Below, piece by piece: positions 1 through 7,395 of a stretch of 64,000 nucleotides of DNA (the first letter of the stretch is position 1; every line of letters starts with the position of its first letter). A program made the translations under genes and the position numbers. Below the pieces are notes generated by a model. That model saw nothing but the letters and a program-made list of their open reading frames with translations, did not search any database and was not told the origin of the DNA. This stretch comes from Neohoeflea coraliihabitans. Its GTDB lineage: Bacteria; Pseudomonadota; Alphaproteobacteria; Rhizobiales; Rhizobiaceae. The stretch lies in NCBI RefSeq assembly GCF_019334345.1, contig NZ_JAHWQX010000002.1:992001-1056000 (forward strand), written 5' to 3'.

Positions 1-1
1 G

Positions 2-1078
2 GCGCTCGCGCTTCTCCTGATCGGATGCCCCTGCGCGCTGGTGATCTCGGTACCGGCTTCCATCGCCTCTGCGCTCTCTTCAGGCGCGCGTCGCGGGCTG
101 CTGATGAAAGGAGGCGCCGTGATCGAGGCCGCGGCGGCCACCACGCATGTCGCATTCGACAAGACCGGAACCCTGACCCACGGACGGCCGCGCGTCACGG
201 ACGTGGTGCCGATCTCGGGATCGGAGACGGAGGTGCTGGCGCTGGCTGCCGCCGTCGAAGCGGGGTCGAGCCATCCTCTGGCGGAGGCGATCCTGTCCCG
301 CGCGGAAGCTGCGGGAGCGCCGTTCCTGGCCGCGACCGCCGCCAAAGCGCTTCCGGGCAAAGGGGCCGAAGCAGTCGTTGAGGGTGAAACCGCCTGGGTG
401 GGCTCTCCACGGTTCGCCGGGGAGCGCGGTGTGTTGGACGACCACGCGCTCGGGGCGGTGGTCGGCATGGAAGATGAAGGCAAGACAGTCGTCGCGGTCT
501 TCCGCCGGAGCCAGTTGGTCGGACTCGTAGCGCTCCGGGACGAACCCCGGGAGGATGCCGCCCGCGCGGTGCAGCAACTCAAGGCGCTTGGCATCGCGTC
601 TGTGATGCTGACCGGCGACAACCGGCGCACGGCAGCAGCCATTTCCGCTGGGCTGGGCATTGACCATCGCGCCGAATTGATGCCCGAAGGCAAGGTCGCG
701 GCGATCCGCGAGATGACGGCCGCGGGCCATGTCATGATGGTGGGCGACGGCATCAATGATGCCCCAGCGCTCGCCACCGCCCACATCGGCGTGGCTATGG
801 GCTCGGGAACGGATGTCGCGCTCGAAACCGCGGACGCTGCGATCCTGCGCAATCGGGTAACCGACGTAGCCGGCAAGATTCGGCTTGCTCGCGCAGCCAT
901 GACGAACATCAGGCAGAACGTGGCAATCGCGCTCGGGCTCAAGGCGGTGTTTCTGGTGACCACCATCTTCGGGATCACCGGGCTCTGGATCGCCATCCTT
1001 GCCGATACTGGCGCGACAGTTCTTGTAACACTGAATGCCCTCCGGCTTCTCACCTTCAACCCCGAACGAACGGGTTGA
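2..1078 (+). CDS. P1B-type heavy-metal ATPase, C-terminal part (cut by window edge)
   Basis: This is the C-terminal 358 residues of a metal-exporting P-type ATPase; the N-terminus lies before base 1. Visible landmarks are the membrane CPC metal motif (fragment residues 9-11), the phosphorylation motif DKTGT (about 53), TGDN (about 204) and the hinge GDGINDAP (about 249). The last membrane segment carries ADTGATVLVT, and an Asp at that position is typical of Zn/Cd/Pb exporters (ZntA/CadA, P1B-2) rather than copper exporters. The family uses ATP to pump divalent soft metals out of the cytoplasm. The open frame runs unbroken to the left edge, so it appears intact in what is visible. The neighbours are copper-related remnants, so the Zn/Cd assignment rests on motifs rather than context. 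Confidence 0.93.
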   Translation, partial: ALALLLIGCPCALVISVPASIASALSSGARRGLLMKGGAVIEAAAATTHVAFDKTGTLTHGRPRVTDVVPISGSETEVLALAAAVEAGSSHPLAEAILSRAEAAGAPFLAATAAKALPGKGAEAVVEGETAWVGSPRFAGERGVLDDHALGAVVGMEDEGKTVVAVFRRSQLVGLVALRDEPREDAARAVQQLKALGIASVMLTGDNRRTAAAISAGLGIDHRAELMPEGKVAAIREMTAAGHVMMVGDGINDAPALATAHIGVAMGSGTDVALETADAAILRNRVTDVAGKIRLARAAMTNIRQNVAIALGLKAVFLVTTIFGITGLWIAILADTGATVLVTLNALRLLTFNPERTG

Positions 1079-1093
1079 GGCAGCAGCGTCGAT

Positions 1094-1330
1094 TCAGCCA
1101 ATTCGTTCAAGGACTGGAAAAACATCGAGGAGCCAATACGAGAAGGCACTCAGGCGGCCTGATATCATTGCGAGGCCCATCAGAACCATTACACCCCCAG
1201 CGACCTGATGCAGACGGCGTCCAACTCGGCCGATGACCCGCAGCTTTCCCGCGATGGTGTCCGTGAACGCGGCCACGACCAGAAACGGGATCCCGAGGCC
1301 GGCCGAGTAGACGAGCGACACAGGGAGTAC
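1094..1330 (-). pseudogene. CcdA/DsbD-like membrane protein, C-terminal fragment
   Basis: About 78 residues resemble the last two membrane segments of CcdA-family thiol-disulfide transporters: SAGLGIPFLVVAAF, then a basic loop, then VMVLMGLAMISG. The family passes electrons across the inner membrane through two cysteines in earlier helices. Those helices, the cysteines and a proper start are missing, and the reading frame upstream loses all family similarity beyond about 1330. I read it as a truncated, non-functional remnant beside other broken metal genes. The similarity is recognised by eye from motif spacing. Confidence 0.6.
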
Positions 1331-1562
1331 GAACCTCGTCCGAGCTGCACGCCATCCACACACCTCCTAATCTGCGATCTGACTTGCTCTGCTTCGACCT
1401 CCCCCGCGGGACTATCAGGGGTCTGGGGTGAAAGGTTTTGAATGGATGCGTGCCAGGAGACAATTCCAACCGAAAGCCGCAATTGTAGATGGTGGCTGAA
1501 GTAATCTCATCGATTACCTCTGTTTCACCCACAGGAGACACAGGAAAGCAAATTGCGCCTAA

Positions 1563-1766
1563 TTGCACCTCCAAGGCCCAAGGCTTGGAGGCAAAGCCAG
1601 AAAGGTTACGATTATTCATGGTCCTTTGGTCGCCCTTGACATCCCTGCGATGACGATGGTGTTCCGGGCCGACAAGGACCTGATCGCCAAAATGTCTGAA
1701 GGTCAGGACATCGAGTTCGTCGCTGACCGGGTCAATGGAAAGCTTACCGTGACCGCTCTCAAGTAA
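1563..1766 (+). pseudogene. CusF-like copper-binding domain, probably N-terminally truncated
   Basis: The 67-residue frame ends in a recognisable CusF-type OB domain: HGPLVALDIPAMTMVF, then EGQDIEFVADRVNG and LTVTALK. In CusF the periplasmic Cu(I)/Ag(I) site uses a His, two Met and a Trp; here the PAMTM methionines are present. No signal peptide can be found, the only start is TTG, and the first ten residues do not look like the family. A secreted chaperone without an export signal would not work, so I call it a probable broken gene. It lies between the CcdA fragment and an IS66 remnant, both also decayed. Confidence 0.6.
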
Positions 1767-2108
1767 CGCAATGTCAGGGAGCGTCTGGTGAATCCGGCGC
1801 GCCCGGTTCGATGCCGTGCTGCCAACGCGAAGCCTTCGGCGCACAAGCGCGCGATGCGGTAAGGACGCCGCGCGACAGGGAAGGAGATGGAACCTCGGAT
1901 GGGCCCCTGGTTTAGCCAACTCCTTGCCCGTTGCTCAAGCCATCGACGTAGGGGACGAGGCGCGTTCTGATGAATTCGGTCTTCGCTCCAACTCAGGTAA
2001 TGGGGCGCCCGGGTTTCGGCCCGGGCAGCCGTCCTGCGACCCGGATTCGGACGCCTGCATCTGCTGGTTTGGCGGCATTGGTGCAGAGCCATTTGCAAAA
2101 GAAGCCCT
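1767..2108. other. Gene-free mosaic DNA between CusF remnant and IS66 remnant
   Basis: No convincing coding region is visible on either strand. The stretch includes a strong perfect hairpin near 2006-2026 (CCCGGG, TTTCGG loop, CCCGGG) not followed by a T run, so it is not a classic terminator. Its position beside a transposase fragment suggests debris from insertion and deletion events. Confidence 0.4.
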
Positions 2109-2335
2109 TTGACGCACGATCCGCCCCTGCAAAGAAAAAACGCGCTCTTCGCCGGGCATGACGCAGGCGCGCAAAACTGGGCATTGCTCGCGTCACTCTT
2201 TGAAGCCTGCAAATTGAACCAGTTCGAGCCACACGGCTATCTGACCGGCGTCCTTACAGCTAGCGTTAAAGGCCATACACAGAAAGACAGCGATCAACTG
2301 CTACCCTGGAACTTCAAATGCTGAACAACGCTTAC
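2109..2335 (+). mobile_element. IS66-family element remnant: TnpC C-terminus and right end
   Basis: The frame 2109-2324 encodes the last roughly 70 residues of an IS66-type transposase. It has RKNALFAGHDAG, then NWALLASLFEACKLN, then YLTGVLT and the terminal LLPWNF, all characteristic of the TnpC C-terminus. The sequence CGCTTAC at 2329-2335, just after the stop, matches the usual inverted-repeat end of IS66 elements. The catalytic DDE part and the tnpA/tnpB genes are absent, so the element cannot move on its own. Confidence 0.75.
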
Positions 2336-2410
2336 GAAGAGACAGGGAATTCACCCGCCAAATAGAGTAAGGTTCGATCGGCAGCCTCGAATTCAGATGG
2401 AGAACACATC

Positions 2411-3871
2411 ATGAAGAGACGCAGTTTCATCGCAGGCTCGATGGCGGCGATTGCCGCTCCCGGCTTGGTGGGTCGCGTCCGAGCGCAGCCCGTCTTCGGA
2501 GGACAGTTGCCTATTCCTCCCCTGATGGAGGTGGGCGAGGAGTCCGGTAACCGGCTCGATGCCATCGAGGGAACGCATGCATTTATCGAAGGAGAGCAGG
2601 CTCAAACCCTGGGGTGGTCACAGGATCACTTGGGCCCTACCCTGCGGATGCGACGGGGGCGGACGGCCCGACTGACCATCGGCAACCGGCTTGAGAGTGA
2701 GATCACGTCCCATTGGCACGGCTTGCACGTTCCCGGCTGGCTCGACGGCGGCCCGCAATCCCTGATCGCTTCGGGCAGGAATATTGAACAGGCATTGGAT
2801 ATCGACCAGCCAGCGGGCACGTTCTGGTATCATTCGCATCCACACGGTCGCACCGGAGACCAGGTCTATCGCGGCCTCGCCGGCCTGCTGTTGATCGAGG
2901 ACGACCGGGCGGACACGAGCGTGCTACCCTCGGCATATGGGGTCGATGACATTCCTCTCATCATTCAGGACAAAGCATTTACGCGGCGGGGCAACCTTCA
3001 ATACGATGACGGCGGAATGGCCGCGATGCAGGGATTCCGCGGTGATCGTATTGCGGTCAACGGAGCGCTCGAACCGGTGGCTCATGTACCACAAGGGTTG
3101 GTGCGTTTTCGGCTTCTGAATGCCTCCAACGCGCGCGTCTACGTCTTGAGCTTTGACGATGGTCGGCGTTTTCATCAGATCGCCAGCGATGCCGGTCTTC
3201 TTCCGGCCCCCGTGAGCCGTAGCCAGCTTCAGCTTGCGCCTGCGGAACGTGCGGAGATCCTCGTGGATTTCTCAAACGGCGCGGAAGCGCGTCTCGTATC
3301 CCAGGATGTCCCGGTGCAGATGATGGGCGGCATGATGGGTGGTGGTATGATGGGTGGTGGTTCCGATCTTGAGGTCCTGAAAGTGGTTGTTGGTGGGAGT
3401 CGACCTGCTACCGTCTCTGAGCTGCCGCAAGAGTTCAGCGGCGCTTACCTCCCGGTTTTCGGCGAGCCAGTCCGACGGCGCGAATTCCGGCTCAACATGA
3501 TGATGGGCATGGGAATGATGCGGGCCATGTTCGGCGGCCGGCCGACGTTCGGGATCAACGGACAAGCCTATGACATGGGACGCATCGATCAACAGTTGCG
3601 CAGGGGCGAGACAGAGATCTGGGAAATATCAGCTGACATGATGTCACACCCTTTCCATGTTCATGGCACTTCCTTCCAAGTGCTCACTCAGAACGGCATA
3701 TCCGTCGATTTCGCTGAAACGGGCATGAAGGACGTGGTCTGGATCGAAAACAGCGCCGAGATCCTGGTTCGCTTCGATCACCCTGCAACTCCGGAGGCGC
3801 CCTACATGTATCATTGCCACATCCTGGAACATGAGGATTCCGGCATGATGGGACAGTTCACTGTGAGCTAA
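2411..3871 (+). CDS. Tat-exported, Met-rich multicopper oxidase (CueO/CopA-like)
   Basis: A 486-residue periplasmic multicopper oxidase. The N-terminus KRRSFIAG followed by a hydrophobic stretch and VRAQP is a twin-arginine signal, as expected for an enzyme folded with copper in the cytoplasm. The copper ligands sit in four blocks: HWHG (about 101), HSHPHG (about 141), HPFHVHG (about 413) and HCHILEHEDSGMM (about 467). Two Met-rich stretches (MMGGMMGGGMMGGG near 305 and MMMGMGMMRAMFGG near 360) resemble the Cu(I)-oxidising methionine region of CueO. The likely role is oxidation of Cu(I) to Cu(II) in the periplasm using oxygen. A GGAG ribosome site lies 8 bases before the ATG. The gene follows an IS66 remnant directly and faces a minus-strand metal cluster. 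SufI-type roles are less likely given intact copper ligands. Confidence 0.93.
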   Translation: MKRRSFIAGSMAAIAAPGLVGRVRAQPVFGGQLPIPPLMEVGEESGNRLDAIEGTHAFIEGEQAQTLGWSQDHLGPTLRMRRGRTARLTIGNRLESEITSHWHGLHVPGWLDGGPQSLIASGRNIEQALDIDQPAGTFWYHSHPHGRTGDQVYRGLAGLLLIEDDRADTSVLPSAYGVDDIPLIIQDKAFTRRGNLQYDDGGMAAMQGFRGDRIAVNGALEPVAHVPQGLVRFRLLNASNARVYVLSFDDGRRFHQIASDAGLLPAPVSRSQLQLAPAERAEILVDFSNGAEARLVSQDVPVQMMGGMMGGGMMGGGSDLEVLKVVVGGSRPATVSELPQEFSGAYLPVFGEPVRRREFRLNMMMGMGMMRAMFGGRPTFGINGQAYDMGRIDQQLRRGETEIWEISADMMSHPFHVHGTSFQVLTQNGISVDFAETGMKDVVWIENSAEILVRFDHPATPEAPYMYHCHILEHEDSGMMGQFTVS

Positions 3872-3904
3872 CATGCCGGATACTATACTCCTAGGTTTTC
3901 TGGT

Positions 3905-4186
3905 TCAGTTCTTGGTGAGATCCGGCTCTCCGGCCGGATTGCTCTTGCTCGTGCAAGATTTCGAGTTACTCTGCATGCAGAGCCCGAGCCCGAGCCCGCA
4001 CATCAGGGTGCAAGGGGCGAGGCTCAGGATCAGCGGCGCCGCACCCACGGCGGTGAGCCACCCCCAGTTTAGGGCGAGACCAGCCGCAATAAGCGTCATC
4101 GCTGACAACACCAAGCCCCGGCGGCCAAGCGGCAGGCTCCGGGGAAAGGCTCGCGGTGTCCCGGGCACGGTTGTTGTCTCGTTCAT
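3905..4186 (-). CDS. Small two-helix membrane protein of metal-resistance clusters
   Basis: A 93-residue protein with an N-terminal cytoplasmic stretch and two hydrophobic segments (LVLSAMTLIAAGLALNWG, and a segment through APLILSLAPCTLMCGLGLGL). Three cysteines cluster at the end of the second helix and just after it, which could bind a metal or heme. An AGGA site lies about 9 bases before the ATG. It is the last gene of the minus-strand run and converges with the multicopper oxidase. Similar short proteins are common near copper genes in alphaproteobacteria as far as I recall, but no biochemical role is known to me. Confidence 0.65.
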   Translation of the reverse strand: MNETTTVPGTPRAFPRSLPLGRRGLVLSAMTLIAAGLALNWGWLTAVGAAPLILSLAPCTLMCGLGLGLCMQSNSKSCTSKSNPAGEPDLTKN

Positions 4187-4464
4187 GGGTGCTGGTTCCT
4201 TTCGTTAATATGGTGCTGGATTTGAGCGACGGCTTTAGGACCGAAGGGTGGATACCAGAAGGCACAGATGTCCAGGAGCACAATGCGACCTTCAGACTCC
4301 GCAGACGTCGGTTCACGCCCACCTCCGCCCACGAAAGGCGGCGACCAGAGATTGCGCAGAGCCCATGCAGGGCCATCGTTGATCGGGCGACCGTGGGCGC
4401 TATCAATCTGTTTGTTCGCCACTCTTCATGAGCCGCGCTCGGACTGCAACCGGCGAATCCGCGC
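4187..4464. other. Spacer with a possible short frame
   Basis: Between the small membrane protein and the cytochrome c there is no clearly recognisable gene. A minus-strand frame at 4183-4422 (79 codons) ends with its TGA overlapping the ATG of the downstream gene, an arrangement that can mean translational coupling. Its product has no signal, no membrane segment and no family I recognise, so I leave it uncalled. Confidence 0.3.
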
Positions 4465-4950
4465 TCATGATCCGCCTTGGTCATTTGCGGTGACGTTCGC
4501 CTGAAAGGCGCGCTCTCGGTCCGGCCATGTGCTCTTGATGAAAACGAGGACCGCCCGGATCTCTTCGTCTGTCAGCACGCCTTCATAGGCGGGCATGTCG
4601 CTCTCGTAGCCCGGCACGACGCCGCCGACGCCGAGTTTCGTGATAGTGAACAGATCCCGGTCTGCATGATGCCAGGTATGGCCGCTCTCGTCATGCGGTG
4701 GCGCGGGCATCCTTCCCGTGTCAAGCCGCCGCTTCCAGTCCGGCTGGCCCCCAAGGCTGGCGCCGTGACAGGAGGCGCAGTTTGCCGCGTAGACTTCCTG
4801 GCCACGGGCGATCTCGTCCGTCGTCACGGGCTCGCCCATGAAGCTCAGGCCGTCTACAGGCGCCTCGCTAACCTGTTTTTGTGTGAATACGGCGATGGCC
4901 GCCAGGCCCACAACTGCGATGCCGAAAAGGATGGTCGATTTGCGCTTCAT
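4465..4950 (-). CDS. Membrane-anchored or secreted class I cytochrome c
   Basis: A 161-residue c-type cytochrome. Residues 6-22 form a hydrophobic signal or anchor. One heme site CASCH lies at 58-62, and the distal methionine is probably the one in SDMPAYEG near residue 120. The fold length fits a mono-heme class I cytochrome c acting in the periplasm. The start overlaps the stop of the upstream 47-residue Met-rich peptide by ATGA, so the two are probably co-translated. Its place in the copper cluster suggests it carries electrons to or from a metal-handling redox enzyme, but the partner cannot be read from sequence. Confidence 0.88.
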   Translation of the reverse strand: MKRKSTILFGIAVVGLAAIAVFTQKQVSEAPVDGLSFMGEPVTTDEIARGQEVYAANCASCHGASLGGQPDWKRRLDTGRMPAPPHDESGHTWHHADRDLFTITKLGVGGVVPGYESDMPAYEGVLTDEEIRAVLVFIKSTWPDRERAFQANVTANDQGGS

Positions 4951-5090
4951 CTCGCCCCCCGCAGGTATTTCACCAGCGCCACGAGGCTGAGGACGAGGAC
5001 CGTGACGACCAGAAGCAGAACCAGCCCGCCGCCGATCATCATCGCGCCCATCATCGGCCCGTTCATCATTCCCATCATACAGTCATTCAT
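4947..5090 (-). CDS. 47-residue Met-rich single-helix membrane peptide
   Basis: The product begins MNDCMMGMMNGPMMGAMM, followed by one strongly hydrophobic helix and the basic end LVALVKYLRGAR. The predicted topology is a periplasmic Met/Cys-rich head, one membrane span and a positive cytoplasmic tail. The start overlaps the end of the DUF411 gene by 8 bases, and the stop TGA overlaps the ATG of the cytochrome c, so it is packed into a coupled operon. The internal ATG-ATG pairs make the exact start uncertain. The end VALVKYLR is shared with a second peptide at 9962-10078. Clusters of Met are typical Cu(I)/Ag(I) ligands, so metal handling is a fair inference. Confidence 0.6.
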   Translation of the reverse strand: MNDCMMGMMNGPMMGAMMIGGGLVLLLVVTVLVLSLVALVKYLRGAR

Positions 5091-5586
5091 CGGAATACAC
5101 CGTGATACCGTTCTTGCCGAAGGCGTAGGTCTTCAACGTGCCGGACTTCTCTCGGGCCATGCCCGGAGCATTCGCCGGCATGCCGGGGAGCGTAATGCCG
5201 GCAATTTGCGGACGCTCGGTCACCAACCGCTCGATGATCTCCTCTGGCACGAGCCCGCTGACGTAGTAGCCGTCGATTTTGGCGAGGTGGCAGCCGAGTC
5301 CCTGCTCGGGAACCCCTGCCTCGACGGAGCGCCGATCGAAAGCCGGGTCGTCGACACGCGCCACCTGATAGCCCTTTTCTTCGAGGTATGTGGCGTAGGA
5401 ATCACAGCATCCGCAGCTCGGATCGCGCCAGATCGTGATCTGCTTCGAGGACACCGCCTGTTCCGAGACGGCGGCATCAGCATTGATCGACCGGCTTGAA
5501 TCCTGTGCTGACGAATACGTGGCGAAGGCAAGGCCTCCAGCAACCGCGATGGTTGCGATTGAGGTGAGTGCAAATGCGTTCTTCAT
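5083..5586 (-). CDS. DUF411-family periplasmic metal-binding protein (CopG-like)
   Basis: A 167-residue exported protein. After a Sec-type signal (residues about 1-27) comes the DUF411 hallmark WRDPSCGCC with cysteines 58, 60 and 61, then GLGCHLAKIDGYYVSGLVP with a fourth cysteine. DUF411 proteins are periplasmic proteins found with copper resistance genes and bind soft metals through these cysteines. I chose the ATG at 5586 because AAGGAG lies 6 bases ahead and it gives a clean signal peptide; an upstream ATG at 5601 overlaps the preceding gene and would add five residues. It is co-transcribed between the Asp-box protein and the Met-rich peptide. Confidence 0.9.
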   Translation of the reverse strand: MKNAFALTSIATIAVAGGLAFATYSSAQDSSRSINADAAVSEQAVSSKQITIWRDPSCGCCDSYATYLEEKGYQVARVDDPAFDRRSVEAGVPEQGLGCHLAKIDGYYVSGLVPEEIIERLVTERPQIAGITLPGMPANAPGMAREKSGTLKTYAFGKNGITVYSDE

Positions 5587-5597
5587 GGTAAGCTCCT

Positions 5598-6530
5598 TCA
5601 TATGACCGCAAGCGCGGACCAGGTGGCGCCGCCATCGCGGCTCTGCTTCAGGCCGCCATCCAGCGCAGCGACGATGTGGTTGGGATCGACCGGGTGGACC
5701 GCCACCGCGGAGGCGTACCCGTACACGAGGTGCGACCAGACGACGCCGCCGTCGCGGGAGGTCCAGATGCCCGACGGCAGGGCCGCGTAAAGCGTCTCTG
5801 GCGCGGACGGCGCGCTGGCCAGCGCATGGATCGGATCGCCCGCCGGAAGCGGCGCTTCCGATGGCGGCGCATCGCCGGACACCAGAGCATCCATCGCGTC
5901 GCCCGGCTGGACATCCTGCCAGCGACAGAAGCAGTCGGGAACGCGGGTCAGGCCCGCTGGGGTGCCGGCATAGATCCAGATTCCACCCATGCCCGTAGCC
6001 AGATCCACCGAGGTGAGTGCAAGCAGGTCGCGTTCGGCGTCCGCGAGCCAGGGGCGGTCCATGGCAAGGCTCCAGTTTTGACCGACGTCCTCGCTCTTCC
6101 AGAGCCCGTCGCCCTGGACCGAGGCATAGATCATGTCAGGCTGCCCGGCCGCCATGGCCACAGCGTCGACTTTTCCTTCGGTGAGACCGCGGGAGCGGCC
6201 TTCCCAGGTGCGTCCACCATCTTCAGACAGCGCGACGCCACCAGATGCGAGACCGGCAATGATCCGGCCGGGCCGTTCGGGGTGCGTCGCGAGAGCCGGG
6301 ACGACGGCAGGGACCGGCAGCGCCGTCCATGAGCTTCCGCCATCATCGCTGCGGAGCAGGTCTGAACCCGCCGCAAGCAAAGCGTCACCGTCGAAGGCGA
6401 GCGTCACCATTGCTGGCTTCACCGGTTCAGCGGCATTAAGAACCTTCGGTAGTGCCAATACGCCTACCGCGGTCCCGGAATACAGTAGGAAGCTGCGACG
6501 TCTCAGCGTCGGATAAGTTGGGCCGGGCAT
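5598..6530 (-). CDS. Tat-exported Asp-box (BNR) beta-propeller protein
   Basis: A 310-residue protein with a twin-arginine signal (RRRSFLLYSG, then a hydrophobic run to about residue 33). The mature part shows five Asp-box repeats of the type SxDxGxxW: SDDGGSSW, SEDGGRTW, SEDVGQNW, SRDGGVVW and SRDGGATW. These turns mark beta-propellers of the BNR/Ycf48 type. Such domains occur in sialidases and assembly factors, but no catalytic residues can be assigned here. AGGAG lies 6 bases before the ATG. Its end overlaps the longer start option of the DUF411 gene, so the two are probably one operon. In this context it may be a periplasmic assembly or binding partner of the metal proteins. Confidence 0.82.
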   Translation of the reverse strand: MPGPTYPTLRRRSFLLYSGTAVGVLALPKVLNAAEPVKPAMVTLAFDGDALLAAGSDLLRSDDGGSSWTALPVPAVVPALATHPERPGRIIAGLASGGVALSEDGGRTWEGRSRGLTEGKVDAVAMAAGQPDMIYASVQGDGLWKSEDVGQNWSLAMDRPWLADAERDLLALTSVDLATGMGGIWIYAGTPAGLTRVPDCFCRWQDVQPGDAMDALVSGDAPPSEAPLPAGDPIHALASAPSAPETLYAALPSGIWTSRDGGVVWSHLVYGYASAVAVHPVDPNHIVAALDGGLKQSRDGGATWSALAVI

Positions 6531-6668
6531 GGTAACTCCTGATCAAACCCTTGGTCCTCCGCCGCGGCCGGAAGGCACGCGATACGGGAAAGGACTGCAC
6601 TTCGGGGCGCATTCGCCGCCGAGGCGTTCGATGACATGCCGACTGCGCAGGTGCCGCCGCACATCAGA

Positions 6669-7013
6669 TCAGATGAGGGTTCGAGGAGGGTGCTTGGCTG
6701 GGGGGCTCGAAAGGCCGCAGAAGTCCTGCGTCACCGCTGGCCCAAGCGCCTTACGTGGAGACGAAACGATGCCGTATGCCTGCGGCGCAACCACAGCTGC
6801 GAAACTGCCGGTTCCGCAGACGAGGTCGCACGCGAGACCCGTTTCGCCCGCGCCGGTGTCATCACAGGCGTCGCAGTCGGACATCGGCATCGCAGCACCA
6901 CCGGAGGCGATCATGGCGGCAGCCATATCTGCCGAGCCCGCCGCATGCGCAACCGAACTCCCCGCGAACACGGCGAGGACGGCAACGAGAATCAGGCGGG
7001 CTACGAACTTCAT
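6669..7013 (-). CDS. Small secreted cysteine-rich protein
   Basis: A 114-residue protein with a clear Sec signal ending in AHA near residue 24. The mature part contains MPMSDCDACDD, then LACDLVCG, then one more Cys, giving four closely spaced cysteines with Met and Asp around them. Its end, with PPAKHPP, resembles the Pro-rich tail of small DUF2946-like copper-associated proteins as I recall them. No enzyme motif is visible. It lies upstream of the Asp-box/DUF411 operon on the same strand, about 140 bases away, so it may be its first gene. Metal binding outside the cytoplasm is an inference from cysteine spacing and neighbours. Confidence 0.6.
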   Translation of the reverse strand: MKFVARLILVAVLAVFAGSSVAHAAGSADMAAAMIASGGAAMPMSDCDACDDTGAGETGLACDLVCGTGSFAAVVAPQAYGIVSSPRKALGPAVTQDFCGLSSPPAKHPPRTLI

Positions 7014-7395
7014 TTGGGTACTCTATTCCGCGTTGGGCCCGGTTCCACCGAGCGGTGTACGCAATCGTCGGATGAATGACTGGACGTCATCGGTCTTCGG
7101 ATATTTGGTCCATTCAGGCCGTTCCGGAACATGCGAACTCGTTCATGATGCGACGATCAGGACGGTCGTCGCACTGACAGCGCTTCCTTCCCACACATCA
7201 CCCATGTTCAAGGCCGAGTCTTCTTTTACACTATCCTTAAGCGAACACATAGGGCTTCCAGCCACTGGAGGGTCAAGCAAGGGTCCAAAAATTTCTTCGG
7301 TCGCCGCCACAAAACCTGTGCCGGCGAATCTGGTGAACACTGCTCCGCCCTCAGGAATCGTCGTTCTGCGGAGAGGCTGAGTTCGAGGATCTGCA
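7014..7395. other. Spacer without a recognised gene
   Basis: This 382-base stretch separates two minus-strand groups and must hold the promoter of the small secreted protein and the 3' region of the large fusion gene. One minus-strand frame (7143-7424) is open, but its product is unlike any family and starts inside the end of the fusion gene, so I do not call it. No hairpin terminator or operator stood out by eye. Confidence 0.35.

Noticed and set aside
2006-2026. A CCCGGG hairpin considered as a terminator.
   Set aside because: No T run follows on either strand and no intact gene ends there.
3290-3365. Short repeated ATGATGGG units in the multicopper oxidase.
   Set aside because: They encode the Met/Gly-rich loop in frame and need no separate repeat explanation.
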